Origin: Bacteroidaceae bacterium
GTDB taxonomy: Bacteria; Bacteroidota; Bacteroidia; Bacteroidales; Bacteroidaceae
Assembly: GCA_017542145.1 (NCBI GenBank)
Contig: JAFXXQ010000047.1
Location: 207,664-271,663, forward strand
Length of the DNA stretch: 64,000 nt
Direction of reading: 5' to 3'
This document shows positions 25,968 through 34,035 of the stretch, piece by piece. Below the pieces are notes generated by a model. The model saw nothing but the letters and a program-made list of their open reading frames with translations. It was not told the DNA's origin and ran no database searches. How positions within the stretch are numbered: the first letter of the stretch is position 1; every line of letters begins with the position of its first letter. The translations under genes and the position numbers were made by a program.

Positions 25968-26018
25968 TCCTCCCTCGTCGTGGCATTAGTGTATTTCTAT
26001 CGCATCTTCAGACAATAG
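25968..26018 (+). pseudogene. C-terminal remnant of a beta-repeat protein
   Basis: Read in frame to the TAG at 26016-26018, this stretch gives S-S-L-V-V-A-L-V-Y-F-Y-R-I-F-R-Q. The small repeat protein upstream ends P-S-F-V-I-A-L-V-Y-F-Y-R-I-F-N-L. The bases around (GCATTAGTNTATTTCTAT, then ATAGCC and AAAGG) also agree beyond the stop. No start or body remains, so it is a decayed or recombined copy. Confidence 0.6.
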
Positions 26019-26727
26019 CCCCAAAGGAAAAGAGTTCAAAGAAAAAAGTTGTTCGTTTTCTTGCAATTCCATTTTTATAGCACTTTTTTTGCAACGAAGT
26101 TCGGAGAAAAAGCAATAAAAAATGGGAACAATATGCCCTGAACGTAGTGCGAATTGTCCGAGAACGCACTACTTCTGCGTCTGAATGTACTGCGTCCGCA
26201 TATAGGCACTACGCCGTGTTCGTGGCGTAGTGCGCTGTGCGCTCAGAGCAAAGGGCTGGCGTCACAGCCCAAGCATCTGACGTCATAGCCCCTTGATCTG
26301 GCAATGCAGATAAAGCTTCTGACAAAATAGAAGCTGATTCTGCGAAAACAGAGGCTGATTCTAACTGCAAAAAAGGTTACAATCTGTAAGTTCTCAATGC
26401 GAAAATCTCCCCAGCGAATGACAACCGACGAACGAAGCAAGAGCAGAGCCAAACATGTTTGAGCTATGCCTTGCGAGGAGGAGGAAGTCAACTGACAACC
26501 CCAAAAGATAACTGCGCAGCAGGCGGCACTTCTATAGTGGAATCGAGGGTGCAGAGGTTGTCAGCCATTACGCCAAATGAAATAGATGACGGCTCTTTTA
26601 TCCGTAAAGTTACAATTTGTAAAGCTAACCCCAAAGTCAACTTTTTACAGAGATAAGAGCGGTCTATATCCTCAAAACGGCTAAACAAAAAAGATGAAGG
26701 AGGCGATAACCTCCCTCTCTCTTTGTG
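26019..26727. other. Non-coding interval with hairpins
   Basis: I see no supportable gene here. The interval contains paired hairpins made from one word: GTAGTGCG (26144-26151) with CGCACTAC (26165-26172), and GCACTACGCC (26206-26215) with GGCGTAGTGC (26224-26233). Further repeated phrases follow at about 26250-26370 (TGACGTCATAGCCCC-like and GAAGCTGATTCTG-like). It could hold a structured RNA or a repeat element. Confidence 0.5.
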
Positions 26728-26801
26728 TCGGGGTGACTGGACTCGAACCAGCGACCTCGCGCCCCCCAGACGTGTGCGCTAACCAACTGCGCTACACCCC
26801 G
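26728..26801 (-). tRNA. tRNA-Pro (GGG anticodon)
   Basis: On the minus strand the acceptor CGGGGTG pairs with CACCCCG. The D arm is GCGC/GCGC, the anticodon loop is CTGGGGG (anticodon GGG), and the T arm has TTCGAGT in its loop between GCTGG and CCAGT. It totals 74 bases with discriminator A and no encoded CCA. The anticodon stem has one A-C mismatch. It lies before aroA on the opposite strand. Confidence 0.9.
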
Positions 26802-26956
26802 AACACTAGGGCTTACTCTCATAAGCGGGTGCAAATGTACGGCAATTTTCGTTCATAGCAAACTTTTTTCGGACTTTTTTGAAGATTTTGCTGCTTTTTT
26901 CATAATAATCCTCATTCTGCAATCCTAATTCTCCATTTTTATTGTAACTTCGCAGC

Positions 26957-28309
26957 ATGATTCGACTGAGCATAGCCAATAGAGCCCTTGGATTGCGAGG
27001 GAGCATCGTATTGCCGGCATCCAAAAGCATCAGCAACCGTGCCCTGCTGCTGAGCCAGCTATGTGTCGACGGCCCTGCCCATCTGAGCAATCTGGCTGAC
27101 TGCGAGGATACGAGGGTGATGCGGGAAGCCTTGTTTGGGTCAACAGGTCAACAGGTCAACAGGTCAACAAGTCGCTTTGTGGACCGAACCCAGCGTGTTG
27201 ACTCTTTGACCTGTGGACTTGTTGACCCCCAAATCATCAACGTCCAAGGGGCAGGAACGGCGATGCGGTTCCTGACAGCTTACTTCGCTCAATGCAAAGG
27301 AGCGAATGTCGTCCTCACGGGTATTGAGCGGATGAAGCAGCGTCCTATTGCTCCACTCGTTGACGCGCTTCGGCAACTCGGCGCAGACATCAGCTATCAA
27401 GAAAAGGAAGGCTTCCCTCCGCTCGTCATTCGGGGGCGTCGGCTACAGGGAGAGAGCATTTCGATTGACGGTAGCCTCAGCTCACAGTATGTTTCGGCCT
27501 TACTGATGATTGCCCCTTTGGCTGGCGCACGTAGGCTGACGCTGACGGGGCGTATTGTCTCGCGGCCTTACATCGAAATGACGCGTGCGCTGATGGCCCG
27601 CTTCGGAGTACAAACCACATGGGAAGACGAACATACGCTACTCATCCCCTCCTCCACCTATCACGCCAAGCCCCTTGCCATTGAAGGCGACTGGAGTGCT
27701 GCCTCCTACTGGTTGGCTTTTGAAGCTCTTGCACGGCAGCAAGGTATCTCCTACGACATTACGCTCAACGGCCTCACTACGCCCTCCCTGCAAGGGGACA
27801 GCGTTTGTGCGGAGTTTTTTAATGAGTCAACAAGTCAACAAGTCAACAAGTCAACAAGTCGCTTTGCAGACCGCACCCAGCGTGTTGACTCGTTGACTTG
27901 TGGACTTGTTGACCCCATAATAGTTGACTTTACCGACTGCCCCGATTTGGTGCAGACGATGGCTGTAGCGTATTGTCTTTTGGGCAAGCAGTTTGTCTTT
28001 ACGGGAACAGAATCGCTGCGCATCAAAGAAACGGACCGCATTGCAGCATTGATTACGGAATTAGGAAAGCTTGGGTATGAACTGCACTACGAAGATGGAA
28101 CGCTGAAGTGGGATGGGAACAGAAGTCCACAAGTTCCCCATAGCATTGCCACTTACAACGACCATCGGATGGCTATGGCATTCGCGCTTGCGGCTATGAC
28201 GCACGATTCTGTTCTGATAGAAAGCCCCGAAGTTGTCAGCAAATCCTATCCAAGTTTCTGGGACGACCTCAGCAGAGTAGGATTCAAGGTGGAAGAAATA
28301 AAGGGTTAA
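26957..28309 (+). CDS. aroA: 3-phosphoshikimate 1-carboxyvinyltransferase (EPSP synthase) with two repeat insertions
   Basis: The 450-residue cytosolic enzyme transfers enolpyruvate from PEP to shikimate 3-phosphate in chorismate synthesis. Family motifs are ASKSISNRALLLSQL near the start, GAGTAMRFLTAYFAQ, GIERMKQRPIAPLVDALRQL, DGSLSSQYVSALLM, ESLRIKETDRIAAL, and TYNDHRMAMAFALAA near the end. Two stretches do not belong to the family: residues about 61-91 and about 290-320. Both are encoded by palindromic GTCAACA elements and translate to nearly the same string (QQVN-S-TSRF-DRTQRVDSLTCGLVDP). They fall where the family has variable loops, so the enzyme may still work. No frameshift or stop is introduced. 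Confidence 0.93.
   Translation: MIRLSIANRALGLRGSIVLPASKSISNRALLLSQLCVDGPAHLSNLADCEDTRVMREALFGSTGQQVNRSTSRFVDRTQRVDSLTCGLVDPQIINVQGAGTAMRFLTAYFAQCKGANVVLTGIERMKQRPIAPLVDALRQLGADISYQEKEGFPPLVIRGRRLQGESISIDGSLSSQYVSALLMIAPLAGARRLTLTGRIVSRPYIEMTRALMARFGVQTTWEDEHTLLIPSSTYHAKPLAIEGDWSAASYWLAFEALARQQGISYDITLNGLTTPSLQGDSVCAEFFNESTSQQVNKSTSRFADRTQRVDSLTCGLVDPIIVDFTDCPDLVQTMAVAYCLLGKQFVFTGTESLRIKETDRIAALITELGKLGYELHYEDGTLKWDGNRSPQVPHSIATYNDHRMAMAFALAAMTHDSVLIESPEVVSKSYPSFWDDLSRVGFKVEEIKG
27137..27228. repeat. GTCAACA palindromic element, copy 1 in aroA
   Basis: The left arm holds four GTCAACAGG units and ends in AAGTCGC. The core contains TTTGTGGACCGAACCCAGC, and the right arm is GTTGACTCTTTGACCTGTGG followed by ACTTGTTGACCC. 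The arms pair almost fully. The element is in frame in aroA and is about 90% the same as copy 2 at 27824 by eye. Confidence 0.9.
27824..27914. repeat. GTCAACA palindromic element, copy 2 in aroA
   Basis: The left arm holds four GTCAACAA units ending in AAGTCGC. The core contains TTTGCAGACCGCACCCAGC, and the right arm is GTTGACTCGTTGACTTGTGG followed by ACTTGTTGACCCC. It is in frame and in the same orientation and reading phase as copy 1. Confidence 0.9.
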
Positions 28310-28345
28310 TGGTTAGAGGTTATTGGTTAGAGGTTAGAGTTAAGA
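28304..28345. repeat. GGTTAGAGGTTA intergenic repeat
   Basis: Units GGTTAATGGTTAGAGGTTATT and GGTTAGAGGTTAGAGTTAAG span the stop of aroA and the gap before the next gene. Confidence 0.75.
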
Positions 28346-28355
28346 TCTAAGAATT

Positions 28356-28826
28356 ATGACGCTGATATTGGTTTGTGCTGTGGCGCTTGTGGGGCTTTGC
28401 CTCTTTGACCTTTTCGCAGGAAAAAGGAAGAAAAGCCGCCCCGATGGGAAAAAGGTGCAAAAGGCTGATCATTCCCACATCTCCTTGGACGTAACCAATC
28501 ACGAGGAGTACGATGCCCGCATGAGGGAACTGGAAGACAGCGAATGCTGCGGCGCTCACGATGTGTGCGAGAAGGAGCAGATGATTCGTGCCCTAAGGCA
28601 AAAAATCGAGTACTTCAACGACGAGGAACTGGATGCTTACCAAGGCATTGGCGAGGACGATTATACCGATGAGCAAATAGAGGAATTCCGCGAAGTGCTC
28701 TACACCATGCAGACCAACGAAATCGAGGATTGGCTCAAGAGCCTCAGTCTGCGTGGCGTTACCCTTCCTATTCTCCTCAAGGACGAAGCCTGTCAGCTCA
28801 TCGCAAGCGGAAGGAATTTTGGTTAG
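28356..28826 (+). CDS. Conserved hypothetical protein with N-terminal membrane segment
   Basis: The 156-residue protein has a short N-terminal hydrophobic segment (about 2-20), a basic stretch (GKRKKSRPDGKK), and an acidic cytosolic part with a C-C pair (SECCGAHDVCEKEQMI) and ALRQKIEYFNDEELDAYQGI. I do not recognise a characterised family. It lies between aroA and the porW-porX pair on the same strand and so may be linked with either. Confidence 0.65.
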   Translation: MTLILVCAVALVGLCLFDLFAGKRKKSRPDGKKVQKADHSHISLDVTNHEEYDARMRELEDSECCGAHDVCEKEQMIRALRQKIEYFNDEELDAYQGIGEDDYTDEQIEEFREVLYTMQTNEIEDWLKSLSLRGVTLPILLKDEACQLIASGRNFG

Positions 28827-28917
28827 GGGTCAAAGATTAGAGTTTTTGGATAGTTGCATACGAAAAGACAATATTCTTCGTTATAGATAATATATTATAA
28901 TAAGGAGATAAAACGCC

Positions 28918-31746
28918 GTGCAGAAGATTCGTTCCATTCTTGTTTCGCTAACTCGCGCACTCATTTGCGCAGCATGCGTCAGCTGTGGAAGCACGAAGGA
29001 CAACACGGCGCAGTCGCGTTTCTACCAATCATTTGTCACCCGCTTCAACGTCTATCACAACGGCAACCAAGCCTACAAGGATGGCGTTCAAGCACAGGAG
29101 AAGGGCCACAAGGACAACTACATGGAGCTTATTCCGCTCTATGTCATCAGCAGCCCTACCACCCGCAAAATGGGTTCGTCGAACTTCGACAAAGCCATTG
29201 AGAAAGCGCAGAAAGCCTCGAAACTCCACTCCATCAAAGCCAAGCCCAAGCGGAAGACGGGAACACTTTCAGAAAAAGACAAGCAATGGTACGCCAAGAA
29301 GGAGTATAATCCCTTCATGCATAACGTCTGGCTGTTGATGGCCAAGGCACAGTTCCAGAAGGGCGAATTCCTTGAAGCTGCCACAACTTTCGCCTACACT
29401 GCCCGTCTTTTCAGCGACAATCCGCGCGTGGTGGCTGAATGCCGTATGCGCATGGCGCAATGCTATGCCGAGCTCGACTGGAACTACGAGGCCGACAACC
29501 TGTTCAACCAGACCAAGCGCGACAGCATCCCCTATCAGTTGGCAGACGAATACGAGGCGCTCTACGCCTCCTACCTGCTTCAGCACGAGCGTTTCGAGGA
29601 GGCGCTGCCCCATCTGCAGGAAGCCGTCAAGCGACGCGGACGCACCCAGAAGCAGAAGGCACGCGAATACTATCTGCTTGGGCAAGTCTATGCCATGCAG
29701 GGACAGGATGCGCAGGCCTACCGTGCTTTTCAGAAAGTCATTGCCCAGAATCCGCCCTACGAAATGGAGTTCAACGCCCACATCCGCCAGACGGAGGTAG
29801 TCCCTGCCTCAAAGGCTCCAGGTATGATTAAGACGCTGACACGCATGGCCAAGAACCCCAACAACAAGGAATACCTCGACCAAGTCTACTATGCCATCGG
29901 CAACATCTGGCTGGCGCAGCAGGACACGCTAAAAGCCATCGAAAACTACGAAAAAGGTGCCGAGGAAAGCACCCGAAACGGCGTGGAGAAAGGCATCCTC
30001 CTGCTCCACCTCGGCAACATCTATTGGGACCGTGCCAAGTATTCCGACGCCCAACGCTGCTACGGCGAAGCCGTCGGTTTGATTGACAAGGACAGCAAGG
30101 ACTATCCGCAACTCAACAAACGCTCGTCCATCCTCGACGAACTGGTGGAGCATACCGAAGCCATCGAATTGCAAGACAGCCTCCAGCACCTTGCCACGCT
30201 GCCCGAAGAAGAACTTTTTGCCGTCATCGACAAGATTATCGAGGATGTCAAGAAGAAGGAAGAGGAGGAGAAGAAGAAAGCCGAGGAGGAAGCACGCATG
30301 GCACGCCGCGAGGAGGCGCTGAGCAATGCCCGCGCCAACCAGCCCACCATGAACACGCCGCAGATGACAGGTGGCGACAACTCGTGGTATTTCTACAACA
30401 CGCAGTTGGTGGCCCAGGGCAAAAAGGACTTCCAGCAGAAGTGGGGCCGCCGCAAGCTGGAAGACAACTGGCGCCGCTCCAACAAGAGCGTGCTGGCGGA
30501 AACAACGTTCGAGGAATACAACTACGATGACGCGGCCAACGAAATGCCCGCCGACAGCCTTGCCTCAGACAGCACGGGCATGGCGCTGGCTGACAGCGTT
30601 GTCACCGACATCCACGACCGCATGTACTACATCCAGCAAATCCCCTTCAGCGAAGAGCAGAAGATGGAGTCGGACGACATCCTCATGGAAGCACTCTTCA
30701 ACGCTGGCATCATCTACAAGGACAAGCTGGAGGACTTCGGCCTGGCGGAGAAGACACTCCGCCGCCTCACCGACCAATACCCCGACTACAGCGGCATGGA
30801 CCTGGTTTACTACAACCTCTACCTGATGTACTCCCGCTGGAAAAAGCCCGAGCAAGCCGAGCTCTACAAAAATAAGCTCATCGAGGAATTCCCCTATAGC
30901 GACTACACCGTCACCGTCAGCGACCCCGACTATGCCGACAACGCCCTCTACGGCAAACATCGCGAGGATTCGCTCTATGCTGCCACCTACGCCGCCTACA
31001 ACGACGGCCTCTACTTGCAAGTCATCCTCAACGACAGCATCTCAGCCAACAAGTATGCATTGGGTGCTCACCGTCCGAAGTTCATGTTCCTCCACGCCAT
31101 GAGCAGTCTGCAGGAGGGTGACACGTCAGAGTTCCTCGAGCGGCTCAAGGAGATTGTGAGCAAATACCCGAAGAACGAAATCAGCGAGCTGGCCGGACTC
31201 ATTGCGCAGGGGCTGAGCGAGGGACGCCTGCTGACGTCGGGCTCGCTGGGCAGTATCTGGCAGCGGCGTCTGTCGGGCAGCGGAGCCGAAGGAGGAGCCG
31301 TTGACTCGGCCTCTATCAAACCTTTCAACGAAGAGCGTGCCGTGCCCTTCATCTTCATGCTCGCCTACGAGGACGGCACGGTCAACGACAACCAGCTGCT
31401 CTTCGAGATAGCCCGCTACAACTTCACCAACTTCATGGTGCGCAATTTCGAGATGACCATGCCCCGTCAGGGCGGCATCACCATGCTACAGGTAAGCGGC
31501 TTCATGAACTTCGATGAAGCATGGAGCTACCGCCAGCGCCTCTACGCGGCACCTGACATGGCCACGCGGCTCTCGGGCATCCGTTCCTACCTCATCTCTG
31601 AGGAGAACCTCAAGCTGCTGTTCGAAGGACACAGTTTCGACGAGTATCAGCAGTTCTTCGACGAGCACTTCACCACCCTGCCCCTGCCCGACGACGACCA
31701 GCCATCCACATTGGACGAACTACTTTTTGACGACGAAGAACAATGA
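28918..31746 (+). CDS. porW: Type IX secretion system TPR lipoprotein PorW/SprE-like
   Basis: The 942-residue protein has an N-terminal lipoprotein-like signal (cysteines at 20 and 23 before GSTKDN). The PorW/SprE-type start follows (FYQSFVTRFNVYHNGNQAYKDG), with TPR repeats through about 130-420 (for example YLLGQVYAMQGQDAQAYRAF, GNIWLAQQDTLKAIENYEKG). A Glu/Lys-rich coiled-coil segment lies near 440-470, with more TPRs near 570-680. PorW/SprE is an inner- or periplasmic-side lipoprotein needed for type IX secretion and gliding in Bacteroidota. The start is GTG, supported by a good ribosome site AAGGAGAT 9 bases upstream. The stop overlaps the porX start by 4 bases, so the two are coupled. 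Confidence 0.82.
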   Translation: MQKIRSILVSLTRALICAACVSCGSTKDNTAQSRFYQSFVTRFNVYHNGNQAYKDGVQAQEKGHKDNYMELIPLYVISSPTTRKMGSSNFDKAIEKAQKASKLHSIKAKPKRKTGTLSEKDKQWYAKKEYNPFMHNVWLLMAKAQFQKGEFLEAATTFAYTARLFSDNPRVVAECRMRMAQCYAELDWNYEADNLFNQTKRDSIPYQLADEYEALYASYLLQHERFEEALPHLQEAVKRRGRTQKQKAREYYLLGQVYAMQGQDAQAYRAFQKVIAQNPPYEMEFNAHIRQTEVVPASKAPGMIKTLTRMAKNPNNKEYLDQVYYAIGNIWLAQQDTLKAIENYEKGAEESTRNGVEKGILLLHLGNIYWDRAKYSDAQRCYGEAVGLIDKDSKDYPQLNKRSSILDELVEHTEAIELQDSLQHLATLPEEELFAVIDKIIEDVKKKEEEEKKKAEEEARMARREEALSNARANQPTMNTPQMTGGDNSWYFYNTQLVAQGKKDFQQKWGRRKLEDNWRRSNKSVLAETTFEEYNYDDAANEMPADSLASDSTGMALADSVVTDIHDRMYYIQQIPFSEEQKMESDDILMEALFNAGIIYKDKLEDFGLAEKTLRRLTDQYPDYSGMDLVYYNLYLMYSRWKKPEQAELYKNKLIEEFPYSDYTVTVSDPDYADNALYGKHREDSLYAATYAAYNDGLYLQVILNDSISANKYALGAHRPKFMFLHAMSSLQEGDTSEFLERLKEIVSKYPKNEISELAGLIAQGLSEGRLLTSGSLGSIWQRRLSGSGAEGGAVDSASIKPFNEERAVPFIFMLAYEDGTVNDNQLLFEIARYNFTNFMVRNFEMTMPRQGGITMLQVSGFMNFDEAWSYRQRLYAAPDMATRLSGIRSYLISEENLKLLFEGHSFDEYQQFFDEHFTTLPLPDDDQPSTLDELLFDDEEQ

Positions 31747-33299
31747 AAAACGGAACCCTTCTCTGGATAGACGACGAAATAGAGCTCCTGCGCCCTCACA
31801 TCCTTTTCCTCGAAAGCAAGGACTACGCCATTGACACCGTCACGAACGGCCGCGATGCCATCGACCGTTGCCGCGAGACCACCTACGACCTCATCCTGCT
31901 CGACGAGAACATGCCCGGCCTCAGCGGGCTTGAGACGCTCAACCTCATCAAGGAGGTCTCGCCAGGCACACCCGTCGTCATGGTCACCAAGAGCGAGGAG
32001 GAGAACATCATGAACCAGGCCATCGGCGCCAAGATCGCCGACTACCTCATCAAGCCCGTCAACCCCAGCCAAATACTGCTGACGCTGAAGAAGAACATCC
32101 ACCAGCGCGAAATCGTCACCGAGGCGACCACCACCGGCTATCAGCAGCAGTTCGGCCGCATCACCATGCTCATCAACGAGGCCGAGACGGTGGACGACTG
32201 GAAGGAGGTCTACCGCAACCTCGTCCGCTGGGAACTTGAGCTCGAGCACACCGAGGGCAGCATGAGCGACATGCTGCGCATGCAGAAGAAGGAGGCCAAC
32301 CTGGAGTTCGCCCGCTTCGTACGCCGCAACTACGAGGGCTGGATGACCCACCCCGACGAGCGCCCGCTGATGAGCCCCGACGTCTTCAAGACGCGCATCT
32401 TCCCTGCCCTCGACAAGGGCGAGAAGGTCTTCCTCATCGTGCTCGACAACTTCCGCTTCGACCAATGGCGCGTGCTTGCCGACGAACTGACGGAGTTCTT
32501 CTCCATCGACGAGGAGCTCTACATGAGCATCCTGCCCACCGCCACGCAGTATGCCCGCAACGCCATCTTCTCCGGCCTCATGCCCAACAAGATTGCCGAG
32601 ATGTTCCCCGAACTGTGGGTGGACGAGGACGAGGAGGAGGGCAAAAACCTCAACGAAAAGCCGCTCATCCAGACGCAGATCGACCGCTATCGCCGCCGCA
32701 ACACCTTCTCCTATAATAAGATTAACGATGCCGCCGCAGCCGACAAGCTGATAGCCCACTTCAACGAGTTCGGGGGCAACGACCTGAACGTCGTGGTGTT
32801 CAACTTCATCGACATGCTGTCGCACGCCCGCACCGAGTCGCGTACCATCCGTGAGCTGGCAGCCGACGAGGCCGCCTACCGCTCGCTCACCCTCTCGTGG
32901 TTCCGCCACACCCCCCTCAGCGAGCTCATGCGCCGCCTGGCCGACACCGACTACCGCGTCATCATCACCACCGACCACGGCAGCATCCGCGTCAGCAATC
33001 CCGTAAAGGTCGTGGGCGACCGCGCCGTCAACACCAATCTCCGCTACAAGCTGGGCAAGAGCCTTGCCTACAATCCCAAGGAGGTCTATGAAATCAAGGA
33101 GCCACGCCGCGTGTTCCTTCCCAAGCCCAACATCAGCACAGCCTACATCTTCGCCTGGGGCGACAACTTCTTCGCCTACCCCAACAACTACAACTACTAC
33201 GTCACCTACTACCGCGACACCTTCCAGCACGGCGGCATCTCGCTCGAGGAAATGCTCATCCCCCTCATCACCCTACGCTCAAAAAAAGCCAAGAGCTAA
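31743..33299 (+). CDS. porX: Response regulator-PglZ protein PorX-like
   Basis: The 518-residue protein has an N-terminal receiver domain with acidic pocket D10/D11, phosphoacceptor D54 in LLLDENMPG, V-T-K near 80-82 and K-P at about 101-102. The PglZ (alkaline-phosphatase-like) domain follows from about 200, with LIVLDNFRFDQW, HARTESRT and TTDHGS, which supply metal and catalytic residues. PorX regulates the type IX secretion system with PorY/SigP, and its PglZ domain acts on phosphodiester or nucleotide substrates in studied homologues. The ATG overlaps the porW stop by 4 bases. Length and domain order match the family. Confidence 0.93.
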   Translation: MKNGTLLWIDDEIELLRPHILFLESKDYAIDTVTNGRDAIDRCRETTYDLILLDENMPGLSGLETLNLIKEVSPGTPVVMVTKSEEENIMNQAIGAKIADYLIKPVNPSQILLTLKKNIHQREIVTEATTTGYQQQFGRITMLINEAETVDDWKEVYRNLVRWELELEHTEGSMSDMLRMQKKEANLEFARFVRRNYEGWMTHPDERPLMSPDVFKTRIFPALDKGEKVFLIVLDNFRFDQWRVLADELTEFFSIDEELYMSILPTATQYARNAIFSGLMPNKIAEMFPELWVDEDEEEGKNLNEKPLIQTQIDRYRRRNTFSYNKINDAAAADKLIAHFNEFGGNDLNVVVFNFIDMLSHARTESRTIRELAADEAAYRSLTLSWFRHTPLSELMRRLADTDYRVIITTDHGSIRVSNPVKVVGDRAVNTNLRYKLGKSLAYNPKEVYEIKEPRRVFLPKPNISTAYIFAWGDNFFAYPNNYNYYVTYYRDTFQHGGISLEEMLIPLITLRSKKAKS

Positions 33300-33446
33300 G
33301 AGCTAAGAATTACGTGCTTCGCACAATGAAAAATGAAAAATGAAGAATGAAGAATAAATTGCTTCGTACGCGGAACACAGCAAGCGGGACATTTTTTTTT
33401 AACTCTTAACTCGTAACTAATAAAAGACTATGAACTATGAACTAAA
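33292..33446. repeat. Mixed intergenic repeats between porX and tsaE
   Basis: The interval holds AGAGCTAAGAGCTAAG units and GCTTCGCACAATGAAAAATG followed by ATGAAGAATGAAG units. It continues with TAACTCTTAACTCGTAACTA and ATGAACTATGAACT units. The GCTTCGCACAATGAAAAATG word recurs at about 55860 before the GH76 gene. The ATGAACT array provides the start of the tsaE gene. Confidence 0.75.
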
Positions 33447-33834
33447 AAACATAGATGCTGCCGCCCGCAAGTTTGTGGACGCCATGGGCGAGCGCCGCCT
33501 CTTCGCCTTCTACGGCCCCATGGGTGCCGGCAAGACCACCTTCATCCGCGCCGTCTGCGAAGCCCTCGGCACCACCGACGTCGTCACCTCGCCCACCTTC
33601 GCCATCGTCAACGAATACTCCACCCCCTCCGGCCGCCCCATCTACCACTTCGATTTCTACCGCATCCGCCGCCTCGCCGAAGTCTATGACATCGGCTACG
33701 AGGACTACTTCTACGGCTCCGACGGCATCTGCCTGATGGAATGGCCCGAGCTCATCGAGCCCCTCCTCCCCCCCGACACCGTCCGCGTCACCATCGCCGT
33801 CTGCCCCGACGGCTCCCGCGAAATCAGTTATTAA
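33430..33834 (+). CDS. tsaE: tRNA threonylcarbamoyladenosine synthesis ATPase TsaE
   Basis: The 134-residue cytosolic protein has Walker A GPMGAGKTTF, VTSPTFAIVNEY, YHFDFYRI and CLMEWPELIEPLLP, all typical of TsaE. TsaE works with TsaB and TsaD to put the t6A modification on tRNAs that read ANN codons. The length is normal. The first residues (M-N-Y-E-L) come from an ATGAACTATGAACT repeat, so the annotated start could be repeat-derived. Internal starts would remove only a few residues. Confidence 0.92.
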   Translation: MNYELKNIDAAARKFVDAMGERRLFAFYGPMGAGKTTFIRAVCEALGTTDVVTSPTFAIVNEYSTPSGRPIYHFDFYRIRRLAEVYDIGYEDYFYGSDGICLMEWPELIEPLLPPDTVRVTIAVCPDGSREISY

Positions 33835-33858
33835 TGCCCGGTCAGCCTTCCAAGCCCG

Positions 33859-33922
33859 AATTCCAAGTGCTTGGATTTGCAGTTTCAAGCGCTTGGAATG
33901 TAACTTTCAAGCGCTTGAAACT
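33859..33922. repeat. Three CAAGCGCTTG palindromes in tandem
   Basis: CCAAGTGCTTGG (33863-33874), CAAGCGCTTG (33886-33895) and TTTCAAGCGCTTGAAA (33905-33920) follow one another every 20 or so bases after tsaE. No gene overlaps. They could be operator-like sites or short hairpins. Confidence 0.75.
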
Positions 33923-34035
33923 CATTTTTACTCCTACGTTTTTTCAACTTATTCCTTAAACCGCCAGGCCTGCATGCGTGTTTTTTTCAAGATAAGCCGC
34001 ACTTTTCCTGCGAAAACACCCCAATTCAATCCTTT

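Noticed and set aside
26459..26656. A 65-residue frame before the tRNA
   Set aside because: It has no recognisable domain, no promoter or ribosome site, and overlaps an equally meaningless opposite frame.
27137..27228. aroA as a pseudogene because of foreign segments
   Set aside because: Both segments keep the frame and all family motifs before, between and after them are intact.
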